DNA of 64,000 nt from Phycisphaerae bacterium (GCA_022072085.1 JAJVII010000049.1:1-64000); one strand, 5' to 3'; counted from the stretch's first letter, positions 16,657-36,252 are shown. Numbers and translations are program-made. The notes: generated by a model not told the origin, from the sequence alone.

Positions 16657-16739
16657 GGGCGTGTACCCAAGTGGCCAAAGGGGACAGGCTGTAAACCTGT
16701 TGGCGCAAGCCTTCGGAGGTTCGAATCCTCCCGCGCCCA
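16657..16739 (+). tRNA. tRNA-Tyr (anticodon GTA)
   Basis: The acceptor arms GGGCGTG and CGCGCCC pair with one G-T wobble and discriminator A. The anticodon stem ACAGG/CCTGT encloses CTGTAAA, giving GTA. A long variable arm (class II) follows, and GGAGG-TTCGAAT-CCTCC forms the T arm. Length is 83 nt; CCA is not encoded. It is the first of three tRNAs ahead of tuf, echoing the tRNA-tufB order of enterobacteria. Confidence 0.93.
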
Positions 16740-16744
16740 ATCCC

Positions 16745-16827
16745 GATTTGAGATTGAAGATTGGAGATTTCAGATTGGCGGACCGGGCGTTGCCCAATCT
16801 CAAATCCACAATCCGAGAATCTGAAAT
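16745..16827. repeat. AT-richer inverted repeat between tRNA-Tyr and tRNA-Gly
   Basis: The left arm (about 16745-16778) contains GATTTGAGATTG and GATTTCAGATTGG. The right arm (about 16793-16827) contains CCCAATCTCAAATC and GAATCTGAAAT, which are reverse complements of the same units. A GC-rich loop joins them. The element lies inside the presumed tRNA transcript and would fold into a long hairpin, possibly a processing site or a dispersed repeat. Confidence 0.6.
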
Positions 16828-16834
16828 GCAGCGT

Positions 16835-16905
<71 letters not shown>

Positions 16906-16974
16906 GTGCGGCGGGCAGGCCTGGAAAGACAGAGCGGCGGCGGCAAGCGGGACGGGTGGAAAGGGCCTCTGGCG

Positions 16975-17038
16975 GGGCTGAGAATAGCGATTTGCGGCGT
17001 TTGAATTTGATTGACAGACCCCCCGCCAGCCGTATAAT
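16975..17038 (+). promoter_or_regulatory. Consensus promoter of tRNA-Thr/tuf with upstream element
   Basis: TTGACA (17011) and TATAAT (17033) are both perfect consensus hexamers with a 16-base spacer, lying 85 bases before tRNA-Thr. An upstream segment, GGGCTGAGAATAGCGATTT (16975-16993), is nearly identical to one before the rpsJ promoter (34926-34944). It may act as an UP element or a regulator site for translation genes. Confidence 0.85.
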
Positions 17039-17123
17039 CCAGAGTTTCGCCGCGGGAGCAGCGCATCTTCAGGGCGGTGCCAAAGATAGTCTGCCCCCTG
17101 GCTGCCCGTCCCACCAGGCGACT

Positions 17124-17195
<72 letters not shown>

Positions 17196-17353
17196 TTCAG
17201 TCGTAGCAGGAAGAGCGGCCAACGTGGCGCAAAGGTCGGTCCGGGATCACGACGGGCCTGCCGGTCAACGAACATCGTGACGTAGAGACGAACGAACGCA
17301 CGGCATACCGCCCGCCTGTCGCGGGACGGGGAGATGGACAAGGAGTCAAGAGG

Positions 17354-18559
<1,206 letters not shown>

Positions 18560-18572
18560 GTTGAGACGACCC

Positions 18573-18610
18573 CAGCCCGTCCGGGCGACCCCCGGACGGG
18601 CTGTTTAAGT
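18573..18610 (+). terminator. Intrinsic terminator after tuf
   Basis: A perfect 13-bp stem (CAGCCCGTCCGGG at 18573 with its complement ending 18603) with a five-base loop is followed by TTTAAGTTT. It lies 14 bases after the tuf stop and should end most tuf transcripts. Confidence 0.8.
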
Positions 18611-18650
18611 TTGATCGAGTTGGGAGCCGGCGACGGCGAGGTGAGCAGTC

Positions 18651-18803
18651 ATGCGTGAATACGTCTGGCTCGAATGCAGCAGTTGCGGAGACCGCAACTA
18701 TCGTACGCCGGTGAACGTGACCGGCGGCGTGCCCAAGCTGGAACTGAAGAAGTTCTGCAAGCGAGAGCGCACGCGAACCGTGCACAAGATCCGCCGCAAG
18801 TAG
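18651..18803 (+). CDS. rpmG: 50S ribosomal protein L33
   Basis: This 50-residue frame matches L33 in length and motifs: YVWLECSSCGDRNYRTP, then PKLELKKFCKRERTRTVHK. The first zinc-knuckle pair (CxxC, residues 9 and 12) is present. In the second, usually CxxC, the pattern is CKRE, so one Cys is lost and zinc binding is uncertain. GAGGTGAG precedes the ATG. It sits between tuf and tRNA-Trp/secE, its usual neighbours. Confidence 0.9.
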   Translation: MREYVWLECSSCGDRNYRTPVNVTGGVPKLELKKFCKRERTRTVHKIRRK

Positions 18804-18927
18804 CCTCCGAGGCCGCCCGGGCCGATCGCCGCCCGGGAAGCTGAACAGACAAGACGGTTCGGTCGTGGGGAAACGGAAAGCCCGCCGGACCCGACAAGAC
18901 GCCATCCCGCGAGGGAGAACGGACCAC

Positions 18928-19000
<73 letters not shown>

Positions 19001-19040
19001 TTGAGGACAGCACCCGGCTGATCGGGTGAGCGAAGGAACA

Positions 19041-19067
19041 GCCGCCCCACGTGGGCGGCGGTGTTTT
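19041..19067 (+). terminator. Hairpin after tRNA-Trp, possible weak terminator
   Basis: GCCGCC and GGCGGC enclose a CCACGTG-type centre and are followed by GGTGTTTT. The hairpin lies about 40 bases after tRNA-Trp and before secE. The short T tract suggests partial termination or a processing signal. The central CACGTG resembles parS, but the flanks do not match. Confidence 0.4.
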
Positions 19068-19135
19068 CAGGTGAGCCGCGAAGTACGAACGAAGGGCCGG
19101 GCCGCCCGCGGGCCCCTGGACAGGACGACAACGCC

Positions 19136-19570
19136 GTGTTCGCGATCTACAAGAAAGGTCAGGGCAAGTACACCCGACTGCTGACCATGATCGGCGGCGG
19201 GGTCGTTGCCGTGCTGGGCGGGCAGTGGCTGTGGACGCACCCGCTGGCGTACTGGCGCGGCGGGTTCAAGCTGATGATCGCGGCCCTGATCGTGGCCGCC
19301 TGGATCCTGCTGGGTCTGTGGCTGAGCTTCCTGGTCAGCTACGCCAAGCCCAAGACCGGCGACTTCTTCATTGCCACCGAGGGCGAGATGAAGAAGGTCT
19401 CCTGGTCCAGCCGCAAGGAGATCATCGGCTCGACGCAGGTGGTGATCTTCACGCTGGTGTTCATGGGCGTGATGCTGTTCGTGGTGGACGTGTTTTTCAT
19501 GTTCATTTTCGACATGATCGGCGTGCTCAAGGGCAGCCCGATCAAGTCGATTTTCACCGGAGCGGGCTGA
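19136..19570 (+). CDS. secE: Preprotein translocase subunit SecE
   Basis: SecE clamps SecY in the translocon. The C-terminal half carries the family core: FIATEGEMKKVSWSSRKEI amphipathic helix followed by the membrane helix VVIFTLVFMGVMLFVVDVFF. Two further membrane segments precede it (VVAVLGGQWLW and IAALIVAAWILLGLWL), so this is a three-helix SecE. I chose GTG 19136 (144 residues), since the in-frame GTG at 19061 lies within a hairpin and adds a low-complexity tail. AGGA is upstream. nusG follows after 41 bases. Confidence 0.85.
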   Translation: MFAIYKKGQGKYTRLLTMIGGGVVAVLGGQWLWTHPLAYWRGGFKLMIAALIVAAWILLGLWLSFLVSYAKPKTGDFFIATEGEMKKVSWSSRKEIIGSTQVVIFTLVFMGVMLFVVDVFFMFIFDMIGVLKGSPIKSIFTGAG

Positions 19571-19611
19571 CCGGTCGCGGGCGTCGAACCTGAACAGGCA
19601 GGAAGGAAACG

Positions 19612-20163
19612 ATGGCCAAGCAGTGGTATGTGCTGCGAGTCGCCTCCAACAAGGAGGACCGCGTCCGCGAGACGCTCGATCGCAAGGTAAAGATCGAGGG
19701 GCTCGGGGAGGTGGTCGGCCAGATTCTCGTTCCCACCGAGCGGATCAGCCGCGTCCGGGGCGGGGTCAAGAAGGTCGTCGAGCGCAAGCTCTACCCGGGC
19801 TACGTCTTCATCGAGATGGAGATGGAGGAGAACGGGTCGATCCCCGAGAAGGCCTGGTTCCTCATCAAGGAAACGATGGGCGTGGGCGACTTCATCGGCG
19901 CCGAGGGCAAGCCCGTGCCGATGCGGACCGTGGACGTCGAGAAGATGCTGGCCGAGGTCGACCGCGGCAAGGGCGAGTCGGCGTCGTTCAAGATCGAGTT
20001 TGCGCCGGGCGAGATGGTCAAGATCAAGGAAGGCCCCTTCGAGGGCTTCGAGGGACACGTGGACCAGGTGCTCGCCGACAAGGGCCTGATCCGCGTGATC
20101 GTCACGATCTTCGGCCGAGCGACCCCGGTGGAAGTGGAATACTGGCAGGTGGAAAAAGTCTAG
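19612..20163 (+). CDS. nusG: Transcription termination/antitermination protein NusG
   Basis: NusG couples RNA polymerase to the ribosome and to Rho. This 183-residue protein has the NGN domain (KQWYVLRVASNKEDRVRETL, LYPGYVFIEMEM) and a C-terminal KOW domain (FAPGEMVKIKEGPFEGFEG, then VIVTIFGRATPVEVEY). Length is normal and no inserted domain is seen. GGAAGGAAAC precedes the ATG. It is in the usual secE-nusG pair. Confidence 0.95.
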   Translation: MAKQWYVLRVASNKEDRVRETLDRKVKIEGLGEVVGQILVPTERISRVRGGVKKVVERKLYPGYVFIEMEMEENGSIPEKAWFLIKETMGVGDFIGAEGKPVPMRTVDVEKMLAEVDRGKGESASFKIEFAPGEMVKIKEGPFEGFEGHVDQVLADKGLIRVIVTIFGRATPVEVEYWQVEKV

Positions 20164-20208
20164 CGCCCGACCCCGGACCGCCGGCCGGGCGAGGCGCGGG
20201 AGCCTGCG

Positions 20209-20538
20209 GTGAAAGGCGACCTGCTCGTAGCGGCGATCAACTGGGTTCTGGGGCTGTGGTACGTCGCCTGGATCCTCAGTTCGGCGTGGGGCTGGCGGCG
20301 GGAGCGATCCAAACGAGGGCCCGCATCGCCGGGGCCCTGGCCGAGGCGGATGATCGTCATCGGGTTGATCGCCGGGGCCGTGGCCCTGCCGCTGGGACTC
20401 CTGCTGTGGGCGACGCGTCTGTCGCGTCATCACAGCAACGAGCTGGTGCTGGCCGGGCTGGTCTACCTGCTGACGGGCCTGCTGCTGGCGATCCGCCGGC
20501 GGCAGGACGCGGGCCGGCCGGGCGGCCGGGCGGCGTGA
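20209..20538 (+). CDS. Small three-helix membrane protein of unknown function
   Basis: A 109-residue frame between nusG and rplK begins with GTG (GGGAG upstream). It encodes three hydrophobic stretches: residues ~5-28, ~48-69 (MIVIGLIAGAVALPLGLLLW) and ~78-95 (NELVLAGLVYLLTGLLLA). Basic loops (WRRERSK, RRRQD) would face the cytoplasm. I do not recognise a family. In most bacteria nusG is followed directly by rplK, so this gene is an insertion into a conserved unit. The hydrophobic pattern is too regular for a random frame, but expression is unproven. Confidence 0.55.
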   Translation: MKGDLLVAAINWVLGLWYVAWILSSAWGWRRERSKRGPASPGPWPRRMIVIGLIAGAVALPLGLLLWATRLSRHHSNELVLAGLVYLLTGLLLAIRRRQDAGRPGGRAA

Positions 20539-20604
20539 AACGAAATCGAACCGGGGGATGCGAACGGAAAGATCGGACACCGATAAGTCGGAGCGAGAAA
20601 AGAC

Positions 20605-21030
20605 GTGGCTAAGCAAGTGACGGCGAAGATCAAGCTTCAGGCGGCCGGCGGGCAGGCGACTCCCGCCCCGCCGATCGGCCCGGCCCTTGGACAGCATGGC
20701 GTGAACATCGGTCAGTTCATCCAGCAGTTCAACGCCGCGACCTCCAGCTACAACGGCACGACGGTGGGCGTGGAGATTTCGGTCTACCAGGACCGGACCT
20801 TCAGCTTCATCATCAAGAGCCCGCCGGCGTCGGTGCTGCTCAAGCAGGCAGCCGGCGTCGCCCAGGGCTCCGGCGTGCCCAACAAGGAGAAGGTCGGCAA
20901 GGTCAGCCGCGACCAGGTCCGCCAGATCGCCCAGACCAAGATCAAGGACCTCAACGCGTTCGACCTCGACCACGCCTGCCGCATCATCGAAGGCACGGCC
21001 CGCTCGATGGGCATCGACATCGAAGGCTGA
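20605..21030 (+). CDS. rplK: 50S ribosomal protein L11
   Basis: The 141-residue protein is full length. It has [31 protein letters not shown], the N-terminal domain with the two conserved Pro of the thiostrepton site, and a C-terminal rRNA-binding domain with [17 protein letters not shown] and [13 protein letters not shown]-type helix. It starts with GTG preceded by GGAG. It begins the L11 operon part of the cluster. Confidence 0.96.
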   Translation: MAKQVTAKIKLQAAGGQATPAPPIGPALGQHGVNIGQFIQQFNAATSSYNGTTVGVEISVYQDRTFSFIIKSPPASVLLKQAAGVAQGSGVPNKEKVGKVSRDQVRQIAQTKIKDLNAFDLDHACRIIEGTARSMGIDIEG

Positions 21031-21149
21031 ACGAACCGGGCCGCGACGGCCCGATCATCCGGCGGCGGACCGCCGGCGCCTGACCACGGGCGAACAGCAG
21101 TGGGAGTGTCGCCCCGCACGACGGGGCATCGCACGAAAGGATCTCGCAG

Positions 21150-21827
21150 ATGGCCGTTCACGGAAAACGCTACAACAAGAGCCTGCCCAAGGCGCCCACG
21201 ACCCCGGTGTCGCTGGAGGACGCGATCAAGGCGCTGCGCAGCTTTGACCAGCCCAAGTTCGACCAGACGGTCGAACTCTGCCTGTGGCTGGGCATCGACC
21301 CCAAGCAGGCCGACCAGGCCATCCGCGGCGCGATCAGCCTGCCCAAGGGCATCGGCAAGAGCTACAAGGTGATCGCCTTCGTGCCGGCCGACATGGCCGA
21401 CGCCGCCAAGGCGGCCGGGGCGATCGAGGCCGGCGAGGACGACCTGGTCAAGAAGGTCAACGACGGCTGGATGGACTTCGACGTCGCGGTTGCTCACCCG
21501 CGGGTGATGGGCAAGGTCGGACGGCTCGGCCGCGTGCTGGGCCCCCAGGGCAAGATGCCCAGCCCCAAGAGCGGCACGGTGACCGACGCGATCGAGGGCG
21601 CGATCCGCGAGTATTCAGCCGGCAAGATCGAGTTCCGCAACGACGCCGGCGGCAACCTGCACACGGTCGTCGGCAAGCTGAGCTTTTCGGACGCCGACCT
21701 GCTGGCCAACATCAACGCGTTCGTGGACCACATCAAGCGGATGCGTCCGGTGTCGGCCAAGGGCGTCTTCATCAAGAAGGCCACGCTGTCGGGGACGATG
21801 ACCCCGGGCGTGCAGGTGACCGTGTAA
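21150..21827 (+). CDS. rplA: 50S ribosomal protein L1
   Basis: L1 forms the mobile stalk at the tRNA exit site and in many bacteria represses its own operon. The 225-residue protein has the full two-domain form: FDQTVELCLWLGIDPKQADQ, VMGKVGRLGRVLGPQGKMPSPKSGTVT, and the last-strand KGVFIKKATLSGTMTPGV. AAAGGA lies upstream of the ATG. It follows rplK after 119 bases. Confidence 0.96.
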   Translation: MAVHGKRYNKSLPKAPTTPVSLEDAIKALRSFDQPKFDQTVELCLWLGIDPKQADQAIRGAISLPKGIGKSYKVIAFVPADMADAAKAAGAIEAGEDDLVKKVNDGWMDFDVAVAHPRVMGKVGRLGRVLGPQGKMPSPKSGTVTDAIEGAIREYSAGKIEFRNDAGGNLHTVVGKLSFSDADLLANINAFVDHIKRMRPVSAKGVFIKKATLSGTMTPGVQVTV

Positions 21828-21832
21828 CGAAA

Positions 21833-21861
21833 ATCCAAGCCCCGCCGCTCGCGGCCGGGAT
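21833..21861 (+). repeat. Intercistronic hairpin element before rplJ
   Basis: A 29-base element begins ATCCAAGCCC and ends GGGAT; its GCCGC/GCGGC inner stem is flanked by ATCC/GGAT. A copy identical at 25 of 29 positions lies before rplX (40977-41005). Both occupy the short gap just upstream of a ribosome binding site. Confidence 0.6.
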
Positions 21862-21878
21862 AGACAAGGACCGCAAAG

Positions 21879-22412
21879 ATGAGCAAGCAAGTCAAACAGT
21901 TGATCTGCGACGAACTGGTGCAGAAGTTCCGCGACGTGGACGCCTGCATGGTCGTCGACCTCACGCCCCTGGACGGGCTGACGGCCAACGCCCTCCGCGG
22001 CGAGATGGCCAAGGCCAACATCCGCATGATGATGGTCAAGAACTCGCTGGCCAAGCGGGCCCTGGCCGATCTGCCGCTTGCCCCGGTCGGCGGGCTGCTG
22101 GACGGGGCCTGCGCCCTGGCCTGGGGCGGCGACTCGATCGTGGACATCGCCAAGCTGCTGGTGGACAAGGCCAAGACCCTGCCGCTGACCATCAAGGGCG
22201 CGGTGCTGGAGGGCCAGGCCCTTGACGCCGCCGCCGCGACCGGGCTGAGCAAGCTGCCCAACCGGGCCGAACTGATGTCGATGGTTTCCGGCCAGGTTCT
22301 CAGCCCCGGCGCCAAACTGGCGGCCGCCGTGCTGGGACCGGGCGCCGCGATTGCCTCGATCATCAAGGGGCGCATCGAATCGCTGGAGAAATCGGAACCC
22401 GCGGCGGCCTGA
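21879..22412 (+). CDS. rplJ: 50S ribosomal protein L10
   Basis: L10 anchors the L7/L12 stalk. The 177-residue protein shows the family start (MSKQVKQLICDELVQKF), the domain-1 stretch NIRMMMVKNSLAKRAL, and a C-terminal stalk-binding helix rich in Ala (GAAIASIIKGRIESLEK). Between it and rplL lie 198 bases with a CCGGCCC/GGGCCGG stem near 22424 but no clear terminator. Confidence 0.95.
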   Translation: MSKQVKQLICDELVQKFRDVDACMVVDLTPLDGLTANALRGEMAKANIRMMMVKNSLAKRALADLPLAPVGGLLDGACALAWGGDSIVDIAKLLVDKAKTLPLTIKGAVLEGQALDAAAATGLSKLPNRAELMSMVSGQVLSPGAKLAAAVLGPGAAIASIIKGRIESLEKSEPAAA

Positions 22413-22610
22413 GGGCGCGCCGGCCCCACGCACGGGCCGGAGCGATGGACCTCGGGACCGTCGATCAGAGCGTAGCGTAGAAACTGGCCGATTCGGGTCG
22501 CTTCCAACCCGCACCGGCCGTGTGATCGAAAGCAAGAGTCAACCAACGAGACCGTATGGGCCGGCCCGAATGTGATCGGGATCGGGCCGACCGGTCGGAG
22601 GAAGTAAGCA

Positions 22611-23009
22611 ATGTCCGAGACGCGTGAGTGGAACACGACCATCAAGACCCTGGGCGACGGCATCGTGGCGCTGAGCCTGCTTCAGGCCCGCGAACTGGCC
22701 GACTACCTCAAGGAAGTCCATGGCATCGAGCCGGCAGCCGGCGGCGCGGTGGTGATGGCCGGCCCGGCCGGCGGCGCCGCCGAGGCAGCCGAGGAGAAGA
22801 CCACGTTTGACGTGATCCTCAAGGCGGCCGGCGACAAGAAGATCCAGGTCATCAAGGCGGTCCGCGCCCACACGACCCTGGGTCTGAAGGAAGCCAAGGA
22901 ACTGGTGGACGGCGCGCCCAAGCCGGTCAAGGAAGGCGTGACCAAGGAAGAGGCCGAGAAGGTCAAGAAGGAACTGGAAGAGGCCGGCGCGACCGTCGAG
23001 CTGAAGTAG
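22611..23009 (+). CDS. rplL: 50S ribosomal protein L7/L12
   Basis: This 132-residue stalk protein has an N-terminal dimerisation helix ([18 protein letters not shown]), an Ala/Gly hinge ([20 protein letters not shown]), and the globular GTPase-factor-binding domain ([47 protein letters not shown]). GGAGGAAG precedes the ATG. Its separation from rplJ and the hairpin behind it suggest separate dosage control of the multicopy stalk protein. Confidence 0.95.
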   Translation: MSETREWNTTIKTLGDGIVALSLLQARELADYLKEVHGIEPAAGGAVVMAGPAGGAAEAAEEKTTFDVILKAAGDKKIQVIKAVRAHTTLGLKEAKELVDGAPKPVKEGVTKEEAEKVKKELEEAGATVELK

Positions 23010-23192
23010 CAAGCCCTGCCCAACCCGCGCCCGCCCCGGCGCGCGTTGACGTGCTCGGGGATGGGCCAGGACTGTGGACAAAGCAGCGTCGGCGGAAGGG
23101 CGGATCGGCTGCCCGCCGCCAAGTCGTTTCGTCCAAAGGATTTTGGTGCAGCGGGATGACATGCTTTGTTGAGGCGATAGGATAGACAGATT

Positions 23193-23230
23193 CGCCCCGG
23201 TCGCGGTGCGCCGCGACCGGGGCGTTCCTG
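23193..23230 (+). terminator. Strong hairpin between rplL and rpoB (attenuator)
   Basis: A perfect 14-bp stem (CGCCCCGGTCGCGG with its complement, loop TGCG) lies 53 bases ahead of the rpoB start. Only TTCCT follows, so termination would be partial. It sits where E. coli has the rplL-rpoB attenuator that lowers polymerase expression relative to ribosomal proteins. Confidence 0.6.
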
Positions 23231-23276
23231 CTGAACGTCCGGGAGTGAACGGCTCATTCAGGTGAGGCCCCAGACC

Positions 23277-26945
<3,669 letters not shown>

Positions 26946-27060
26946 TCGCCGCCCGCGGTCCGGCCCGGTCCTGAGCGGCCGGGCGCCGGTCCCTCGGCGG
27001 ATGCGGTGAACCGAATTTGATCGAAGGCGCCAAGCCTTTGCTCTAACGGGAGCACGACCG

Positions 27061-31347
<4,287 letters not shown>

Positions 31348-31499
31348 TCGGAAGGCGTCGGTCCCCGGGTATTCGACCGGGGTCTGGGCGCCTGAACCTC
31401 TGGAATCGTCGTTTTCGGCTTGCTTGGATCGGCCTGGAACGATACATTAAGCGGTCTGTGTCTGAACCGGACCGCGGAGTAACAGACGGAGCCTGACGG

Positions 31500-31889
<390 letters not shown>

Positions 31890-31942
31890 GAGTTCGCAAC
31901 ACGAGTCGGCCCGGGTGACCGACGGGAATCGAGAGTTCAGAT

Positions 31943-32416
31943 ATGCCAAGACGACCGACAGCATCGGCAGCGACCCTCAAGGGCGACCCCCGCTACGGCA
32001 ACAAGATCGTCGCCAAGTTCATCAATTGCCTGATGTGGGAAGGCAAGAAGACGGTGGCCGAACGCATCTTTTACGATGCGATGGATATCGTCTGCACGAA
32101 GATCAGGGATGTTGACCCGGTGCAGATCTTCGAGACGGCGGTCGCCAACGTGCGTCCGTCCATCGAGGTCCGCTCCAAGCGCGTCGGTGGCGCCAACTAT
32201 CAGGTGCCGATGCAGGTGAACCGGCGGCGGCAGCAGTCCCTGGCGTTCCGCTGGCTGATTACGGCGGCCCGCGACAAGAAGGGCAAGCCCATGGCCGTCC
32301 GCCTGGCCGCCGAGTTGGCCGATGCCTACAACAACACGGGAGCCGCGGTGACCACCAAGGAGAACGTGCACCGAATGGCCGACGCCAACAAGGCCTTCGC
32401 GCACTTTGCCTGGTAG
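31943..32416 (+). CDS. rpsG: 30S ribosomal protein S7
   Basis: S7 nucleates the 30S head and binds 16S rRNA. The 157-residue protein keeps the family features: an RRPTAS start, VAKFINCLMWEGKKTVAERI, VGGANYQVPMQV and the C-terminal NVHRMADANKAFAHF. It ends at a strong terminator, separating the str genes rpsL-rpsG from fusA, which in most bacteria are joined. Confidence 0.96.
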   Translation: MPRRPTASAATLKGDPRYGNKIVAKFINCLMWEGKKTVAERIFYDAMDIVCTKIRDVDPVQIFETAVANVRPSIEVRSKRVGGANYQVPMQVNRRRQQSLAFRWLITAARDKKGKPMAVRLAAELADAYNNTGAAVTTKENVHRMADANKAFAHFAW

Positions 32417-32431
32417 CTTCCGACAGCACAC

Positions 32432-32470
32432 GCCGCCGGTGACCCCGAGTTGCCGGCGGCTATTTTTTTT
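32432..32470 (+). terminator. Intrinsic terminator after rpsG
   Basis: GCCGCCGG pairs with CCGGCGGC over a 13-base loop, followed at once by TA and eight T residues. This is the most canonical terminator in the window, 15 bases after the rpsG stop. It implies that fusA has its own promoter in the following 235 bases, though no clear pair of hexamers was identified there. Confidence 0.88.
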
Positions 32471-32707
32471 GCCCCATCGAGCGGGGGCGAAAAATACCCG
32501 ATACTCCGGGCCCGCGAAAGTCCGATAAGATATTGAGCCCCCCGGCAGAACTCGACGTGAACATGCCGACGCGGCGAAGACCGGGGTCACCGACGTGACC
32601 CGGCCTGGTCACTGTGGTGATTCAGGTCTCTTCCAGATTCCCCGATTTCGGATCGCCCGCGGGAGCCGCGAGGCGAGCGAGGATTTCATAAGAAGCGAAG
32701 TGACCTG

Positions 32708-34780
<2,073 letters not shown>

Positions 34781-34925
34781 CGCGGGGGGGCCAAGGGGGG
34801 GCAGGGGACCCCAGCCTCAGGCGAAATGCCGGGAAATTGGCCGGTTTTCAGGCCCGGCCAAGGCGGCGCCCGCCCGGCCGGCGGCCCAACCTGTGCCGCC
34901 GGTGGGGGGCTGACCCCCGCTGACA

Positions 34926-34986
34926 GGGCTGAAAATCGCGATTTCGGTTGGAATTTTGTTGACGGGCAAACAAGTTTTGCTAATCT
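34926..34986 (+). promoter_or_regulatory. S10 operon promoter with shared upstream element
   Basis: TTGACG (34959) and TAATCT (34981) are spaced by 16 bases; the -10 segment is part of a tandem TTGCTAATC duplication. The upstream segment GGGCTGAAAATCGCGATTT (34926-34944) matches 17 of 19 bases of the one before the tuf promoter, with its own AAATCGCGATTT palindrome. It is followed by an AT-rich stretch (GGAATTTTG) right before the -35 box. Confidence 0.65.
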
Positions 34987-35048
34987 TGCTAATCTTCGTC
35001 CAATCTGATCGGGCGAAGTGGGTCTGTCGTAACGCGGGTTGGTAAGGC

Positions 35049-35357
35049 ATGGAAAATCAACGCATTAGAATTCGGATGGAAGCCTACGATCACCGGGCGC
35101 TGGATGCGTCGGCCAAGGAGATCGTGGAGCAGGCCAAACGAACCGAAGCGCGGGTGCATGGTCCGATTCCCCTGCCGACGAGAATCGAGCGATATACGGT
35201 GCTTCGCAGCCCGTTCATCGACAAGAAATCTCGCGAGCAGTTCGAGATGCGGACGCACAAGAGGGTGATTGACATTTATGAGCCGACGCCGCGGACTGTC
35301 GAGGCGCTCAACCGCCTGGTGGTGCCGGCCGGCGTGTTCATCAAGATCAAGGCCTAG
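35049..35357 (+). CDS. rpsJ: 30S ribosomal protein S10
   Basis: The 102-residue protein is full length for S10 (NusE), which also joins NusB in antitermination. It shows [20 protein letters not shown], the loop [18 protein letters not shown] and [12 protein letters not shown]. It is the first gene of the S10 operon, 63 bases after the -10 box. A 240-base leader separates it from rplC and holds a hairpin with a UUCG-type loop (CCCGCCTTCGGCGGG near 35468). Confidence 0.96.
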   Translation: MENQRIRIRMEAYDHRALDASAKEIVEQAKRTEARVHGPIPLPTRIERYTVLRSPFIDKKSREQFEMRTHKRVIDIYEPTPRTVEALNRLVVPAGVFIKIKA

Positions 35358-35598
35358 GCGGTCGGGCCCAGTCCCCTCCGCGGGCGAAGTCTGGCTGAAG
35401 CGGCTGAGCCCGGCGGAGAACCAAGAGACCGCCGCAAGAGTGAAATAAGTTGTCGGCTGCCTTGATCACCCGCCTTCGGCGGGGGCCGGCGACACAGTGG
35501 ACGAAGACGGGCTACGAACCAGCGAAAGCTCATCGGTTCGACCCGGGCCGGTCCGGACGTTCGTCGGACCACAGGCTGACAGTAGAAGGGCAAGAGCA

Positions 35599-36252
35599 AT
35601 GGCGATCGCGATCCTCGGCAGAAAGGTCGGGATGACCCGGTTCTACGATGAGCAGGGCGTTTGCCACCCCTGCACCGTCGTCCAGGCCGGTCCCTGCACC
35701 GTTTTGCAGGTCAAGAGCGACGAAACCGACGGATACCGGGCGGTGCAGATCGGCCTGGGCGTCCGCAAGCCGCATCGGGCGACCAAGCCGATGATCGGCC
35801 ATGCCGCCAAGGCCGGCGTCGCGGCGCCCGAAGCCGTTCGCGAGTTCCGCCAGAACGACGGCGACCCGCAGTTGGATGTCGGCGGGCAGATCACCGTGTC
35901 GGACTTCTCCGAGGTCCGCTGGGTGGACGTCACCGGGACGACCAAGGGCAAGGGCTTCGCCGGCGTGATGAAGCGGCACAACTTCGGCGGTCAGCCCGCC
36001 AGCCACGGCACCGAGCGCAAGCACCGTTCGCCCGGTTCGATCGCCAGCCACGCGACCAACCGCGGTTTCAGCGGTCGGCCGAAGAAGGGCAAGCGGATGG
36101 CCGGGCAGTTGGGCAACACCCGCTGCACCGAGCGCAACCTGCGTCTGCTGGGCGTGGACGCCGAGAAGAACCTGCTGCTGATCCGCGGCGCGATCCCCGG
36201 GGCCAACGGAGGCCTGGTGACCGTCCGGACCAGCCGCACGAAAGGCGCGTAG
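35599..36252 (+). CDS. rplC: 50S ribosomal protein L3
   Basis: The 217-residue protein begins MAIAILGRKVGMTRFYDEQG. It has VTGTTKGKGFAGVMKRHNFGGQPASHGTERKHRSPGSI, the extension reaching toward the peptidyl transferase centre, and the closing GAIPGANGGLVTV. I chose ATG 35599, the canonical L3 start, over a longer upstream frame that has no site. AGAAGG precedes it. Confidence 0.96.
   Translation: MAIAILGRKVGMTRFYDEQGVCHPCTVVQAGPCTVLQVKSDETDGYRAVQIGLGVRKPHRATKPMIGHAAKAGVAAPEAVREFRQNDGDPQLDVGGQITVSDFSEVRWVDVTGTTKGKGFAGVMKRHNFGGQPASHGTERKHRSPGSIASHATNRGFSGRPKKGKRMAGQLGNTRCTERNLRLLGVDAEKNLLLIRGAIPGANGGLVTVRTSRTKGA

Noticed and set aside
19041-19060. CACGTG palindrome before secE as a parS site
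   Set aside because: The flanks (GCCGCC/GGCGGC) do not match the TGTTCC/GGAACA arms; it is better explained as a GC-rich hairpin.
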